Below are positions 27,732 through 37,897 of a stretch of DNA of 64,000 bases, in pieces (position 1 is the stretch's first letter; each line of letters opens with the position of its first letter). Source of the DNA: Mitsuaria sp. PDC51 (lineage in GTDB: Bacteria > Pseudomonadota > Gammaproteobacteria > Burkholderiales > Burkholderiaceae_C); contig NZ_FOZE01000002.1 of NCBI RefSeq assembly GCF_900113225.1, positions 1,426,001 to 1,490,000 of the forward strand, in the 5' to 3' direction. The position numbers and the translations under genes were made by a program. Under the pieces are notes generated by a model. The model was not told the origin of the DNA. It saw nothing but the letters and a program-made list of their open reading frames with translations, and did no database searches.

Positions 27732-27819
27732 CATGCGCGCGCCGTTCACACGACCGCGGCTGTGGATCAGTTAGGCTGCGCAGCGTCTTTTGTCTTCCAT
27801 TCCCAGAAGGAGTCCCTCG

Positions 27820-28344
27820 ATGGCCAAGAAGAGCCCCTCTCCCGCCAAGGCGCCCTCCGCCAAGGGTGCGCCATCCCTCCAGATCGGCATCAGCGACAAG
27901 GACCGCGCCGCGATCGCGCAGGGCCTGTCCAAGCTGCTGGCCGACACCTACACCCTGTACCTGACCACGCACAACTTCCACTGGAACGTGACGGGGCCGA
28001 TGTTCAACTCGCTGCACGCGATGTTCATGGCCCAGTACACCGAGCTGTGGAACGCGGTCGACCCGGTGGCCGAGCGCATCCGCTCGCTGGGCCACAAGGC
28101 GCCGGGCTCCTACGCCCAGTTCGCGCAGCTGAGCTCGCTGCCGGACGCGCCGGCCACGCCGCCCAAGGCGCTGGACATGGTGCGCATCCTGGTGGACGGC
28201 CATGAAGGCGTGGCCCGCACCGCGCGCGCGCTGTTCGACCTGGTCGACAAGGCCAGCGACGAACCGACCGCCGACCTGCTCACCCAGCGCCTGACGGTGC
28301 ATGAGCAGACCGCGTGGATGCTGCGCTCGCTGCTGGAAGAGTGA
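27820..28344 (+). CDS. dps: Dps-family DNA-binding ferritin-like protein
   Basis: 174 residues from ATG 27820 with AAGGAG upstream. Residues 1-25 form a Lys/Ser/Pro/Ala-rich tail that may bind DNA. The four-helix bundle follows, with the inter-subunit ferroxidase residues in [19 protein letters not shown] and the Asp/Glu of [17 protein letters not shown]. Dps dodecamers store iron and protect DNA against peroxide. Its position 1.8 kb from oxyR fits control by OxyR, though I found no convincing site. A strong terminator follows. Confidence 0.95.
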   Translation: MAKKSPSPAKAPSAKGAPSLQIGISDKDRAAIAQGLSKLLADTYTLYLTTHNFHWNVTGPMFNSLHAMFMAQYTELWNAVDPVAERIRSLGHKAPGSYAQFAQLSSLPDAPATPPKALDMVRILVDGHEGVARTARALFDLVDKASDEPTADLLTQRLTVHEQTAWMLRSLLEE

Positions 28345-28380
28345 TCGTCGCGACGGCGGGCACACCCGCCGCCGGCAGCC

Positions 28381-28404
28381 AGGGGACCGCGAGGTCCCCT
28401 TTTT
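28381..28404 (+). terminator. Rho-independent terminator of dps
   Basis: AGGGGACC pairs with GGTCCCCT around GCGA, followed by TTTTC. Confidence 0.92.
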
Positions 28405-28437
28405 CGTGGGCCGGCGCCCAGGCCTCCGGTCGCGGTC

Positions 28438-29463
28438 TCAGCCGATCGCCTTGATGCGCCCGCCGCGGCGGGCCTCGGCCAGCATCGAGGCCAGCGCGCA
28501 GGACGCCAGCCGCGCGGTGCGCGAATCGGCGCGGCTGGTCAGCACGATGGGCACCTTCGCGCCCAGCACCACGCCCGCCGCGTAGGCCTGCGCCAGGAAG
28601 CTCAGGCTCTTGGCCAGCATGTTGCCGGCGTCCAGGTCCGGCACGATCAGCACGTTGGCGCGGCCCGCCACCGGCGACACGATGCCCTTGATGCGGGCCG
28701 CCTCCGGATCGATGGCGTTGTCCATCGCGAGCGGGCCGTCCAGCACCGCGCCGGTGATCTGTCCGCGGTCGGCCATCTTGCACAGCGCCGCGGCGTCGAT
28801 CGTCGACGGCACCTTCGGATTCACCGTCTCCATCGACGAGAGCAGCGCCACACGCACCTCGGGCAGTCGCAGCGCATGCGCCAGGTCGATCGCGTTCTGG
28901 ACGATGTCGACCTTCTCCTCCAGCGTCGGCTCGATGTTGATCGCCGCGTCCGAGATGATCAGCGGCTGGGGATGCCCCGGCACGTCCATCACGAAACAAT
29001 GGCTGATGCGCCGGGCGGTGCGCAGCCCACCCTCGCGGCGCACGACGGCGCCCATCAGTTCGTCGGTATGGAGGCTGCCCTTCATCAGCGCGTCCACGCT
29101 GCCCTTGAGCGCCATCGTCACCGCCATCTCGGCGGCCGCGTGGCTGTGCGGGACGTCGAACAGGGTGAAGCGCGCGAGATCCACGCCGGCCGCCGCCGCG
29201 GCCTCCGAGACCTTGCCCGCCGGGCCGATCAGCACCGGCTCGATCAGCCCGAGCGAGGCGGCCTCGGTCGCCGCCAGCAGTGCCACATCGCTGCATGGAT
29301 GCACGACGGCCATGCGCAGCGGCGGCAGGTGCCGCACGGCCTCGATGAGGCGGTCGTAATGGGGATGCGCGCTGGGCGGATGCGCGACGGATGGCGCGAT
29401 GGACGGCACCGATGACGGCGCTTGGCCGGCCGGCCCGCCGGCGCTTCGGAACGAGGTGATCAC
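28438..29463 (-). CDS. pta: Phosphate acetyl/butyryltransferase
   Basis: 341 residues from GTG 29463, with AGGGAG upstream. It belongs to the short class of phosphotransacetylases (PTA_PTB domain only), which lack the N-terminal P-loop domain of E. coli Pta. Motifs: MAVVHPCSDVALLAATEA, ADALMKGSLHTDEL-like block at DALMKGSLHTDELM, FVMDVPGHPQPLIISDAAIN and VLIVPDLDAGNMLAK. It interconverts acetyl-CoA and acetyl phosphate. Some members prefer butyryl-CoA, so the substrate is not certain. It is divergent from ackA, the enzyme acting next, across 242 bases. Confidence 0.9.
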   Translation of the reverse strand: MITSFRSAGGPAGQAPSSVPSIAPSVAHPPSAHPHYDRLIEAVRHLPPLRMAVVHPCSDVALLAATEAASLGLIEPVLIGPAGKVSEAAAAAGVDLARFTLFDVPHSHAAAEMAVTMALKGSVDALMKGSLHTDELMGAVVRREGGLRTARRISHCFVMDVPGHPQPLIISDAAINIEPTLEEKVDIVQNAIDLAHALRLPEVRVALLSSMETVNPKVPSTIDAAALCKMADRGQITGAVLDGPLAMDNAIDPEAARIKGIVSPVAGRANVLIVPDLDAGNMLAKSLSFLAQAYAAGVVLGAKVPIVLTSRADSRTARLASCALASMLAEARRGGRIKAIG

Positions 29464-29705
29464 TGGCTGGCTCCCTGTGCTGGAGGACCGCGCGGCGTCC
29501 CGTTGTCGCCGCGCATTCGGACAAGTTTTCCGACGCCCCGACCCGCCGCGCGCTTGACCCTGTTTGTTCCTCGGGCTTTCACGACGAGTCGCGGTCGATG
29601 ATGCATGCTGCGCTGCAACAAATCAAGCGACGCGGGGGTCGCGCGGCGGTGCTGGAAACGGGCAGATGTCCGGCATCGGCGGCGGTCCTCATGAAGGGGT
29701 GAGCG

Positions 29706-30926
29706 ATGGGTCCAAGGCTGGAAGGCGAGTTCATCGCGGTCGTCAACGCCGGCTCGTCCAGCATCAAGCTGTCGATGTTCTCGCTGCACGACGATCGCCG
29801 GCAGGGGCCCCTGCGGCTCGAACTGCGCGCGCAGGTCGAGGGCCTGGGCACCGCGACGCCGCATTTCGAAGCCGCCCATGCCGACGGCACGAAGGCGGGC
29901 TCGCGCGACTGGCCGGTCGGCGAGCGGCTCGGCCACGAGGGGGCGCTCGAGCACCTGGTCGAGTTCGTCCGGCACGAATTCCCGGGCCTCTCGATGCTGG
30001 GCATCGGGCACCGCGTCGTGCACGGCGGCACGGCCTTCCAGGAACCGGTGGTGGTGACGCCGGCGGTGCTCGCCACGCTGGAGACGCTGGTCCCGCTGGC
30101 GCCGCTGCATCAGCCGCACAACCTGGCGCCGATCCGCCGCGCCTTCGCCGCCCTGCCCGGCCTGCCGCAGGTGGCCTGCTTCGACACCGCCTTCCACCGC
30201 GGCCAGTCCGACGTCGCCGACGCCTTCGCGCTGCCGTATGCGCTGTTCGAGGCCGGCGTGCGGCGCTACGGCTTCCATGGGCTGAGCTACGAGTACATCG
30301 CGTCGCGGCTGCCGGCGCTGTCGCCGCGGCTGGCGGACGGGCGCGTCGTCGTCCTGCACCTGGGCAACGGCGCGAGCGCCTGTGCGCTGCATCGCGGGCG
30401 CAGCATCGCCAGCAGCATGGGCTTCACCGCCGTCGACGGACTGCCGATGGGCACGCGCAGCGGCGCCGTCGACCCGGGCGTGCTGCTCTACCTGATGGAC
30501 GAGCACCGCATGGACGCGCGCGAGCTGGAAACGCTGCTCTACAAGGAGTCCGGGCTGCTGGGGCTGTCGGGCGTGTCCAGCGACATGCGGCAGCTGCTGG
30601 CCAGCGATGTGCCGCGGGCGCGCTTCGCGGTCGACGTGTTCGTGCATCGCGTCACCCGCGAGATCGGCGCGCTGGCCGCGGAGATGGGCGGCCTCGACGG
30701 CCTGGTGTTCACCGCCGGCATCGGCGAGCACTCGGCCGAGATCCGCCGCCGGGTGCTGTCGCGCTGCCTGTGGCTGGGGGTGTCGGTGCAGGAGGCCGCC
30801 AACCGCGACGGCCCGCCCGAACGCCGCCTCAGCACCGTCGACAGCCGCTGCGAGGCCTGGGTCATCCCCACCGACGAGGAACTCATGATGGCGCGCCACA
30901 CCTTCCGCCTGCTGGCCGGCGAGTGA
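29706..30926 (+). CDS. ackA: Acetate kinase
   Basis: 406 residues, normal length. AckA makes acetate and ATP from acetyl phosphate, or the reverse. Signature motifs: VVNAGSSSIKLSMF at residues 11-24, HRVVHGG, YGFHGLSYEYI, VVVLHLGNGASACAL, GTRSGAVDPGV and FTAGIGEHSAEIRRRV. All ATP- and substrate-binding blocks appear intact. GTG/ATG choice: ATG 29706 sits behind AAGGGGTGAGC. It is divergent from the phosphotransacetylase gene, so the two probably share a regulated intergenic region. Confidence 0.95.
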   Translation: MGPRLEGEFIAVVNAGSSSIKLSMFSLHDDRRQGPLRLELRAQVEGLGTATPHFEAAHADGTKAGSRDWPVGERLGHEGALEHLVEFVRHEFPGLSMLGIGHRVVHGGTAFQEPVVVTPAVLATLETLVPLAPLHQPHNLAPIRRAFAALPGLPQVACFDTAFHRGQSDVADAFALPYALFEAGVRRYGFHGLSYEYIASRLPALSPRLADGRVVVLHLGNGASACALHRGRSIASSMGFTAVDGLPMGTRSGAVDPGVLLYLMDEHRMDARELETLLYKESGLLGLSGVSSDMRQLLASDVPRARFAVDVFVHRVTREIGALAAEMGGLDGLVFTAGIGEHSAEIRRRVLSRCLWLGVSVQEAANRDGPPERRLSTVDSRCEAWVIPTDEELMMARHTFRLLAGE

Positions 30927-31006
30927 GCCCGCGGCAATAACCCCACCGGCTTGGGCGGCGCGGGTGTGAGCGCTACAGTCGGCCGCATCGCCTGGTGGGA
31001 CCTCCG

Positions 31007-31612
31007 ATGCGCATCGCCATCCTCTCCTTCGACGGCTTCAACGAGATCGACAGCTTCCTTCCGCTGGGACTGCTGAACCGGCTCAAGCCGCAGGGCTGGT
31101 CCGCCGAGCTGTGCGGGCCGGGTCCGGCGGTGACCTCGATGAATGGCGTCACCGTGCAGCTGAAACGCCCGCTCGAATGGGCCAACGAGGCCGACGCGGT
31201 CTGGTTCGGCTCCGGCATCTACACGCGGGCGATCGCGGAGAACTCGGCGCTGCTGGACCGGCTGCAGATCGATCCGACGCGGCAGCTGATCGCCTCGCAG
31301 TGCTCCGGCGCGCTGCTGGTGGCGCGCCTGGGGCTGCTGGGCGACGCACCGGCCTGCACCGATGCGAGCACCCGGCCCTGGCTGGTGGAGGCCGGCGTGC
31401 GGGTGCTCGACGAACCCTTCCATGCCCGCGGCCCGGTGGCCACCTCGGGCGGATGCCTGGCCTCGCAATACCTGGCGGCATGGCTGATGTGGAGCAAGGC
31501 CGGCGAGGCCGCCACGCGCGACGCGCTCACCTACGCCGCGCCCGTCGGCGAGAAGGCGGACTACGTGGAGCGCTTGCTGGCGCGGGTGCGGCCGTTCATG
31601 ACGCCGGACTGA
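31007..31612 (+). CDS. DJ-1/PfpI family protein
   Basis: 201 residues from ATG 31007 (four codons inside an alternative start at 30995). The flavodoxin-like DJ-1/PfpI fold is recognised by IAILSFDGFNEIDSFLPLG, with the conserved Glu at 13, and by ASQCSGALLVARLGLL, with the elbow Cys at 99. Members act as glyoxalases, amidases, isonitrile hydratase-like enzymes or stress chaperones; this one has no fused DNA-binding domain. Which activity applies here is not clear. It lies 80 bases after ackA on the same strand. Confidence 0.88.
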   Translation: MRIAILSFDGFNEIDSFLPLGLLNRLKPQGWSAELCGPGPAVTSMNGVTVQLKRPLEWANEADAVWFGSGIYTRAIAENSALLDRLQIDPTRQLIASQCSGALLVARLGLLGDAPACTDASTRPWLVEAGVRVLDEPFHARGPVATSGGCLASQYLAAWLMWSKAGEAATRDALTYAAPVGEKADYVERLLARVRPFMTPD

Positions 31613-31672
31613 GCGCCGGGTCGCGGCAGGGAAGAACCCCGATAATCGCGGGTTCGCCGCCCAAGAGCCGTC

Positions 31673-33313
<1,641 letters not shown>

Positions 33314-33367
33314 GACGGCGCGGGGCCGGCCGGGGGCCGGCGCTGCGGCGCCCCGGCGACCGGTGGC

Positions 33368-33910
33368 TCAATACGCCAGCTGCCAGCCCACCAGCCACAG
33401 GCCGGTGTTGATGCCGGAGAAGCGCTCGTAGCCCGCGGTCAGCGCGACGTGGCGGCCGAACTCCAGCGCGGCGCCGACGCCGGCGGTCACGGTGGTCTTG
33501 TCGCTCGGGTTCACGCCGTCGTCGCGGGACATCTTGGTGCGGCCGATGCCGACGCGACCGGTCAGGCTGAACATCCGCGCCAGCGGATAGCGGCCCACGG
33601 CCGCGATGCCGACATGCGAGTCCGGATATTCGAAGTCGCGGCGCGGGCCGAAGATCTTGAACTCCAGGCTGCGTGAATACAGCTCGACGCTGTAGTTGGC
33701 ATTGAAGCGATAACCCAGCCCATAACCGATCGACAGCTGGCTGCCGTCGCGCTTGTAGGACTCATGGCTGCCATCGACACCGCCCACGGCGATCGAGGCA
33801 TAAACGAGCGGCTCGCCCAATTCGGCGGCGGTGGCGGCCATGGTCGAGGTGGCGGAGGTGGCCCCGGTGGCCATCAGGGCGGCCATCGCGGCGACCCGAA
33901 GCGTCTTCAT
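33368..33910 (-). CDS. Outer-membrane beta-barrel protein
   Basis: 180 residues with a signal peptide (VAAMAALMATGATSATSTMA). The rest alternates polar and hydrophobic residues in strands (LSIGYGLGYRFNANYSVELY, then FSLTGRVGIGRTKM), with a C-terminal strand ending VGWQLAY, the aromatic ending typical of bacterial barrels. This is the profile of a small eight-stranded OmpA/Ail-like or OmpW-like barrel. Function is unknown. It is convergent with prfC (54 bases). Confidence 0.8.
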   Translation of the reverse strand: MKTLRVAAMAALMATGATSATSTMAATAAELGEPLVYASIAVGGVDGSHESYKRDGSQLSIGYGLGYRFNANYSVELYSRSLEFKIFGPRRDFEYPDSHVGIAAVGRYPLARMFSLTGRVGIGRTKMSRDDGVNPSDKTTVTAGVGAALEFGRHVALTAGYERFSGINTGLWLVGWQLAY

Positions 33911-34125
33911 GTGGTGTTCTCCCTGGGAAACGTAGCGCGGCGCCGATCCTGGCGACTTCGCGGCGGCGCGCAGGATAGCCGTCGCCGCGCCGACGGGCGC
34001 GCGCCTGCACGCCGTTCCCCTCTTCGGAGGGAAAGGGCTTCCCCGGGCTTGATGCCGTGACCTTGTTGACGTTTCACCGGGCGCCCCGTTGGCGCCGTGT
34101 CATCACCGCTTCCTACACTGCGCCG

Positions 34126-34935
34126 ATGCCGAACGTGATCGAGCCCCTGCAGGAGCGCCGTCTGAGCTGCCTCCTGCTGGCGGCGGGCCTGATCGCGGGC
34201 GCGATGCCGACGGCGATCGCCGCGCAGGTGCCGGCCAGCGCGGTCCAGGACGCGCCGCGCGAGCTGGTCGCCTTCACCGAGAACCTGCCGCCGCTGAACT
34301 ACGCCGAGGCGGGCGAGGCGAGCGGCTTCAGCACCGAGCTGCTGCGTCTGATGAGCGCCGAGGCCGGCGTGCGGCTGCGCATCGAGGTGCTGCCCTGGCA
34401 GCGCTCGGTGCAGGAAGCGGCGCGGCGCGCCGACAGCGTGCTGTTCTCGCTGGTGCGCACGCCAGAGCGCGAACACCAATACCGCTGGGTCGGCCCGATC
34501 AGTCCGCGCCGGATCCTCGTGTACCGGCTGCGCCACCGCACGGACGTGCGTCCGGCCAGCCTCAAGCAGCTCAACGGTCTGCGGCTGGGGGTATCGCGGG
34601 ACTCGGCCGCCGCCCGTCAGCTGCTCGCGGACGGCCTGCGGCCGGAACAGGAGCTGGAACTGGGCCTGGACGACGCCACCAACCTGCGCAAGCTGCTCGC
34701 CGGCCGCATGGACCTGATCGTGATGCTGGACTGGGCCGCGGCCTGGCACCTGCGGGAGCTGAAGCTGCCGTACTCGACGCTCACGCCGGTGCTGTCGATG
34801 GACGTGGACAAGGCCTACTGGTTCGGCCTGCCCGCCGACAGCGACCCGGCGATCGCGCGGCGGCTGCAGGTCGCGCTGGACCGCCTCAGGCGGGATGGGC
34901 GCTACGAGCGCCTGCGGCAGCAGTATTTCGATTGA
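34126..34935 (+). CDS. Periplasmic substrate-binding protein, orphan
   Basis: 269 residues from ATG 34126. A signal peptide (LSCLLLAAGLIAGAMP, cleavage after AIAA) is followed by the family 3 solute-binding fold: [69 protein letters not shown] links it to the paralog at 16752. The ligand is not deducible. No permease or ATPase gene lies beside it, and it is divergent from the barrel protein gene. Confidence 0.85.
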   Translation: MPNVIEPLQERRLSCLLLAAGLIAGAMPTAIAAQVPASAVQDAPRELVAFTENLPPLNYAEAGEASGFSTELLRLMSAEAGVRLRIEVLPWQRSVQEAARRADSVLFSLVRTPEREHQYRWVGPISPRRILVYRLRHRTDVRPASLKQLNGLRLGVSRDSAAARQLLADGLRPEQELELGLDDATNLRKLLAGRMDLIVMLDWAAAWHLRELKLPYSTLTPVLSMDVDKAYWFGLPADSDPAIARRLQVALDRLRRDGRYERLRQQYFD

Positions 34936-34974
34936 GGGCGACGGCGGGCGGCCCGCCCACCGTCGCCCTGCCCC

Positions 34975-35928
34975 TCAAGGCTTGACGCTGTAGTTCACCG
35001 GCACCCAGCGATAGCCCTTGCCGTCGGCGGCCACGTGGCCGATGCCGGGGAAGGACACATGCGCGATCGCCACCCAGTAGCCCTGCTTCGCCGCATCGGC
35101 GTAGGCCAGCTTGCGCTGCGGCATCGCCGCCTTCGAATCGGTGTCGAAGGCGATCGTCACCGACGGGTCCGGGAACTGCACCGCGGCGACGTGCATCAGG
35201 TCGCCCCACACCGCCAGCTTCTGGCCCTGGCTCTCGACCATGTAGACCGTGTGGCCCGGCGTATGGCCGTAGGCCGCGTGCGTGCGCACGCCCGGCACCA
35301 GCTCGGTCTCGCCGCTGAACGGCTTGAGCCGGCCCGCGTCCTTGTAGGGCTTGAGCGCCGCGATCGCGGCGGCGAAGAAGTCCTTGTGCCCGGCCGGCGC
35401 CTTGGCGGCGTTGTCCAGGTTCAGCCAGTAGTCGGCGTCGTGCTGGTCCATCCGCACCACCGCGTTCGGGAACAGCGCCTGGCCGTCCTTGCTCAGCCCG
35501 GCCGCATGGTCGGGATGCAGGTGGGTGATGTAGACCTCGTCGACCTGCTCGGGCTGGTAGCCCGCCGCCTTCAGGTTGGCGAGCAGCTTGCCGGTGGTCG
35601 GACCGAAGGCGCCATTGGCGCCGGTGTCGATCAGCACCAGCTTGGTGCCGGTGTTGATCAGGTAGCCATTGATCGAGGTCTCCACCGGCGGCTTCAGGAA
35701 CTGCTTGTTCAGCGCCTTCACGACGCTGCCGGGCTTGGCCTTGTCCATCAGCTGGTCCACCGGCAGGTCGACGGTGCCGTCGCTGAGGGCGGTGACTTCG
35801 AAATCGCCCAGCATCAGGCGGTAGTAGCCCGGCGCCTGGGTCTTCACCTGCGGGGCCGCCGCCTGCACGCCCGCCGCGGCCAGCGCGAGCGCGAGACCGA
35901 GGGCGGCGAACTTTCCGGAACGGGTCAT
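34975..35928 (-). CDS. Exported metallo-beta-lactamase-fold hydrolase
   Basis: 317 residues from ATG 35928, with AGGAGGTTCC directly upstream. Signal peptide LGLALALAAAGVQA. The catalytic zinc motif is THLHPDHAAGL; other ligands are in YGHTPGHTVYMV and the late AHVSFPGIGHV. The sequence between, with LIDTGANGAFGPTTGKL, is that of the large MBL-fold hydrolase group (quorum-quenching lactonases, arylsulfatase-like enzymes and others). The substrate is not determined by the sequence alone; a beta-lactamase or lactonase function is possible but unproved. Confidence 0.88.
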   Translation of the reverse strand: MTRSGKFAALGLALALAAAGVQAAAPQVKTQAPGYYRLMLGDFEVTALSDGTVDLPVDQLMDKAKPGSVVKALNKQFLKPPVETSINGYLINTGTKLVLIDTGANGAFGPTTGKLLANLKAAGYQPEQVDEVYITHLHPDHAAGLSKDGQALFPNAVVRMDQHDADYWLNLDNAAKAPAGHKDFFAAAIAALKPYKDAGRLKPFSGETELVPGVRTHAAYGHTPGHTVYMVESQGQKLAVWGDLMHVAAVQFPDPSVTIAFDTDSKAAMPQRKLAYADAAKQGYWVAIAHVSFPGIGHVAADGKGYRWVPVNYSVKP

Positions 35929-35960
35929 GAGGAACCTCCTGTGCTTGTCATGTCGTGTCG

Positions 35961-35983
35961 CGAGGCGCGTCCGGCGCGCCTCG
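35961..35983. repeat. 9-bp inverted repeat upstream of the MBL hydrolase
   Basis: CGAGGCGCG and CGCGCCTCG are exact reverse complements with a 5-base spacer, 33 bases before the hydrolase ATG. Operator or leader hairpin. Confidence 0.5.
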
Positions 35984-36222
35984 GGGATGTCCTGCGTTCG
36001 AGCAGGCGCGCAGCATAGCCACGCGGCCCGCGGCGCGCGCTTCCCGGTCGGAAGAAGCACCGCTCTCCCGCAGGAGATTCCGGTGACACGCGTTCGCTGT
36101 GCCGCTGTTGTGGCACGTCCTGGCCCCCGGTCGTCAGCCTCGTGAAAGACGCCTGTTGCGTGATCCGAACCTGCCGGGCACGACCTTGACGAAGGCCCCC
36201 GGGTTAGCCCTTGCGCAATGCT

Positions 36223-36240
36223 GCGTAAAGGGTTTTACGC
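36223..36240. promoter_or_regulatory. GCGTAAA/TTTACGC dyad upstream of livG
   Basis: GCGTAAA-GGGT-TTTACGC is a perfect dyad 79 bases before livG, embedded in a longer partly symmetric segment that starts with AGCCCTT. It may be an operator of the liv operon. Confidence 0.45.
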
Positions 36241-36318
36241 TGTCGAGGGCGCCCGCCGGGGCCCTAAATTCCTGGCTCCACTACAGAGGCTCCGCACACC
36301 GGCGCCCACCTTGCGCCG

Positions 36319-37089
36319 ATGAGCACCCTCATCCTGGAGACACGCAAACTGACCAAGGAGTTCAAGGGCTTCACCGCCGTGGACTCCGTCGACCTGCAAG
36401 TGCAGCGCGGTCACATCCATGCGTTGATCGGCCCCAATGGCGCCGGCAAGACCACCTGCTTCAACCTGCTCACGAAGTTCCTGACGCCGACCCGCGGCCA
36501 GATCCTCTTCAACGGCCACGACATCACCGGCGAGAAGCCCGCCCAGATCGCCCGCCGCGGCGTGATCCGCTCCTTCCAGATCTCGGCCGTGTTCCCGCAC
36601 CTGACGGTGCTGGAGAACGTGCGCATTGGGCTGCAGCGCTTCACCGGCACGAGCTATCACTTCTGGAAGGGCCTGGGCGGCCTGCGCCAGCTGGACGGCC
36701 GCGCGCTGGAGCTGCTGGAGCTCGTCGACCTGCGCGACATGGCCGCGCTGCGCGCCGCCGACCTGCCCTACGGCCGCAAGCGGGCGCTGGAGATCGCCAC
36801 GACGATGGCGATGGAGCCGGAGCTGATGCTGCTCGACGAGCCGACCCAGGGCATGGGCCACGAGGACGTGGACCGCGTCACCGCGCTGATCAAGCGCGTC
36901 GCCGAAGGACGGACCGTGCTGATGGTGGAACACAACATGAAGGTGATCAGCAGCATCGCCGACCGCATCACCGTGCTGGCGCGCGGCGCCGTGCTGGCCG
37001 AGGGCGACTACGCCACCGTTTCCCGCCACCCGAAGGTGCTCGAGGCCTACATGGGCTCCGAGGCCTCCGAGCTGCAGGGAGCCCATTGA
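36319..37089 (+). CDS. livG: Branched-chain amino acid-type ABC transporter ATP-binding protein LivG
   Basis: 256 residues. One of two ATPases of a HAAT importer. The Walker A motif is GPNGAGKTT, Walker B is LMLLDEPTQGM, and the signature region reads LPYGRKRALEIA, the LivG-type variant of the ABC signature. EHNMKVI is the switch His region. The stop overlaps the livF start by one base. The order in this operon is ATPases first, then binding protein and permeases. Substrate is not deducible; branched-chain amino acids, amides or urea are all possible for this family. Confidence 0.93.
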   Translation: MSTLILETRKLTKEFKGFTAVDSVDLQVQRGHIHALIGPNGAGKTTCFNLLTKFLTPTRGQILFNGHDITGEKPAQIARRGVIRSFQISAVFPHLTVLENVRIGLQRFTGTSYHFWKGLGGLRQLDGRALELLELVDLRDMAALRAADLPYGRKRALEIATTMAMEPELMLLDEPTQGMGHEDVDRVTALIKRVAEGRTVLMVEHNMKVISSIADRITVLARGAVLAEGDYATVSRHPKVLEAYMGSEASELQGAH

Positions 37090-37799
37090 TGGCATACGCG
37101 CTCGAGATCAAGGGCCTGCAAGCCTGGTACGGCGAGAGCCACATCCTGCACGGCATCGACCTGGCCGTGCCGCAGGGCCAGGTGTTGACCCTGCTGGGCC
37201 GCAACGGCGCCGGCCGCACGACGACGCTGCGCGCCATCATGGGCCTGACCGACCGCCGCAGCGGCTCGATCAAGGTCCACGGCCAGGAAACCGTGCAGCT
37301 GCCCACGCACCGCATCGCGCGCCTGGGCCTGGGCTACTGCCCGGAGGAGCGCGGCATCTTCGCGTCGCTCAGCACCGAGGAGAACCTGCGCCTGCCGCCG
37401 ACGCTCAAGGGCGGGCGCGGCAAGGTCATGTCCGAGGACGAGATCTACGCGATGTTCCCCAACCTCGCCGAGCGTCGGCACAGCCAGGGCACGCGGCTCT
37501 CGGGCGGTGAGCAGCAGATGCTGGCCGTGGCCCGCATCCTGCGCACCGGGGCCGACATCCTGCTGCTGGACGAGATCTCCGAGGGCCTGGCCCCGGTCAT
37601 CGTCCAGGCGCTGGCCCGCATGATCACCGCGCTCAAGGCGCAGGGCTTCACCATCGTGATGGTGGAGCAGAACTTCCGCTTCGCCGCGCCGCTGGCGGAC
37701 CACTTCGTCGTGATGGAGCACGGCCAGGTGGTCGAGTCCTTCGCCGCCGCGCAGCTCGAGAGCAAGCGCGCGCTGCTCGACGAGCTGCTGAGCGTGTGA
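37089..37799 (+). CDS. livF: ABC transporter ATP-binding protein LivF
   Basis: 236 residues from ATG 37089. Second ATPase of the importer. The ABC signature is intact (TRLSGGEQQML) and Walker B is ILLLDEISEGL, with EQNFRFA as the switch. The Walker A motif reads GRNGAGRTTT, so the invariant Lys of the P-loop is Arg (residue 43). This variant may be a natural feature of the LivF subgroup in Burkholderiales; LivG keeps Lys. The importer can plausibly work with one canonical site. Confidence 0.93.
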   Translation: MAYALEIKGLQAWYGESHILHGIDLAVPQGQVLTLLGRNGAGRTTTLRAIMGLTDRRSGSIKVHGQETVQLPTHRIARLGLGYCPEERGIFASLSTEENLRLPPTLKGGRGKVMSEDEIYAMFPNLAERRHSQGTRLSGGEQQMLAVARILRTGADILLLDEISEGLAPVIVQALARMITALKAQGFTIVMVEQNFRFAAPLADHFVVMEHGQVVESFAAAQLESKRALLDELLSV

Positions 37800-37897
37800 A
37801 TCCCCGAGCGGTCACCGCGTGACCGCCACCGTTGATTTCGAGCTTCGAGTCTGAAACCCGCGTGGCCCGACGAGGCCGTTAGAAAAGGAGACAAGCG

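Larger units (their letters stand above)
35929..36318. other. 390-base intergenic region between divergent genes
   Basis: No supported gene. It holds two inverted repeats, at 35961-35983 and 36223-36240, and an AT-richer patch around 36205-36240 that probably contains the promoter of the liv operon. Short frames inside have no family match. Confidence 0.6.

Noticed and set aside
29464-29705. FNR/Anr site between pta and ackA
   Set aside because: TTGAC and ATCAA fragments occur but not with the required symmetric spacing.
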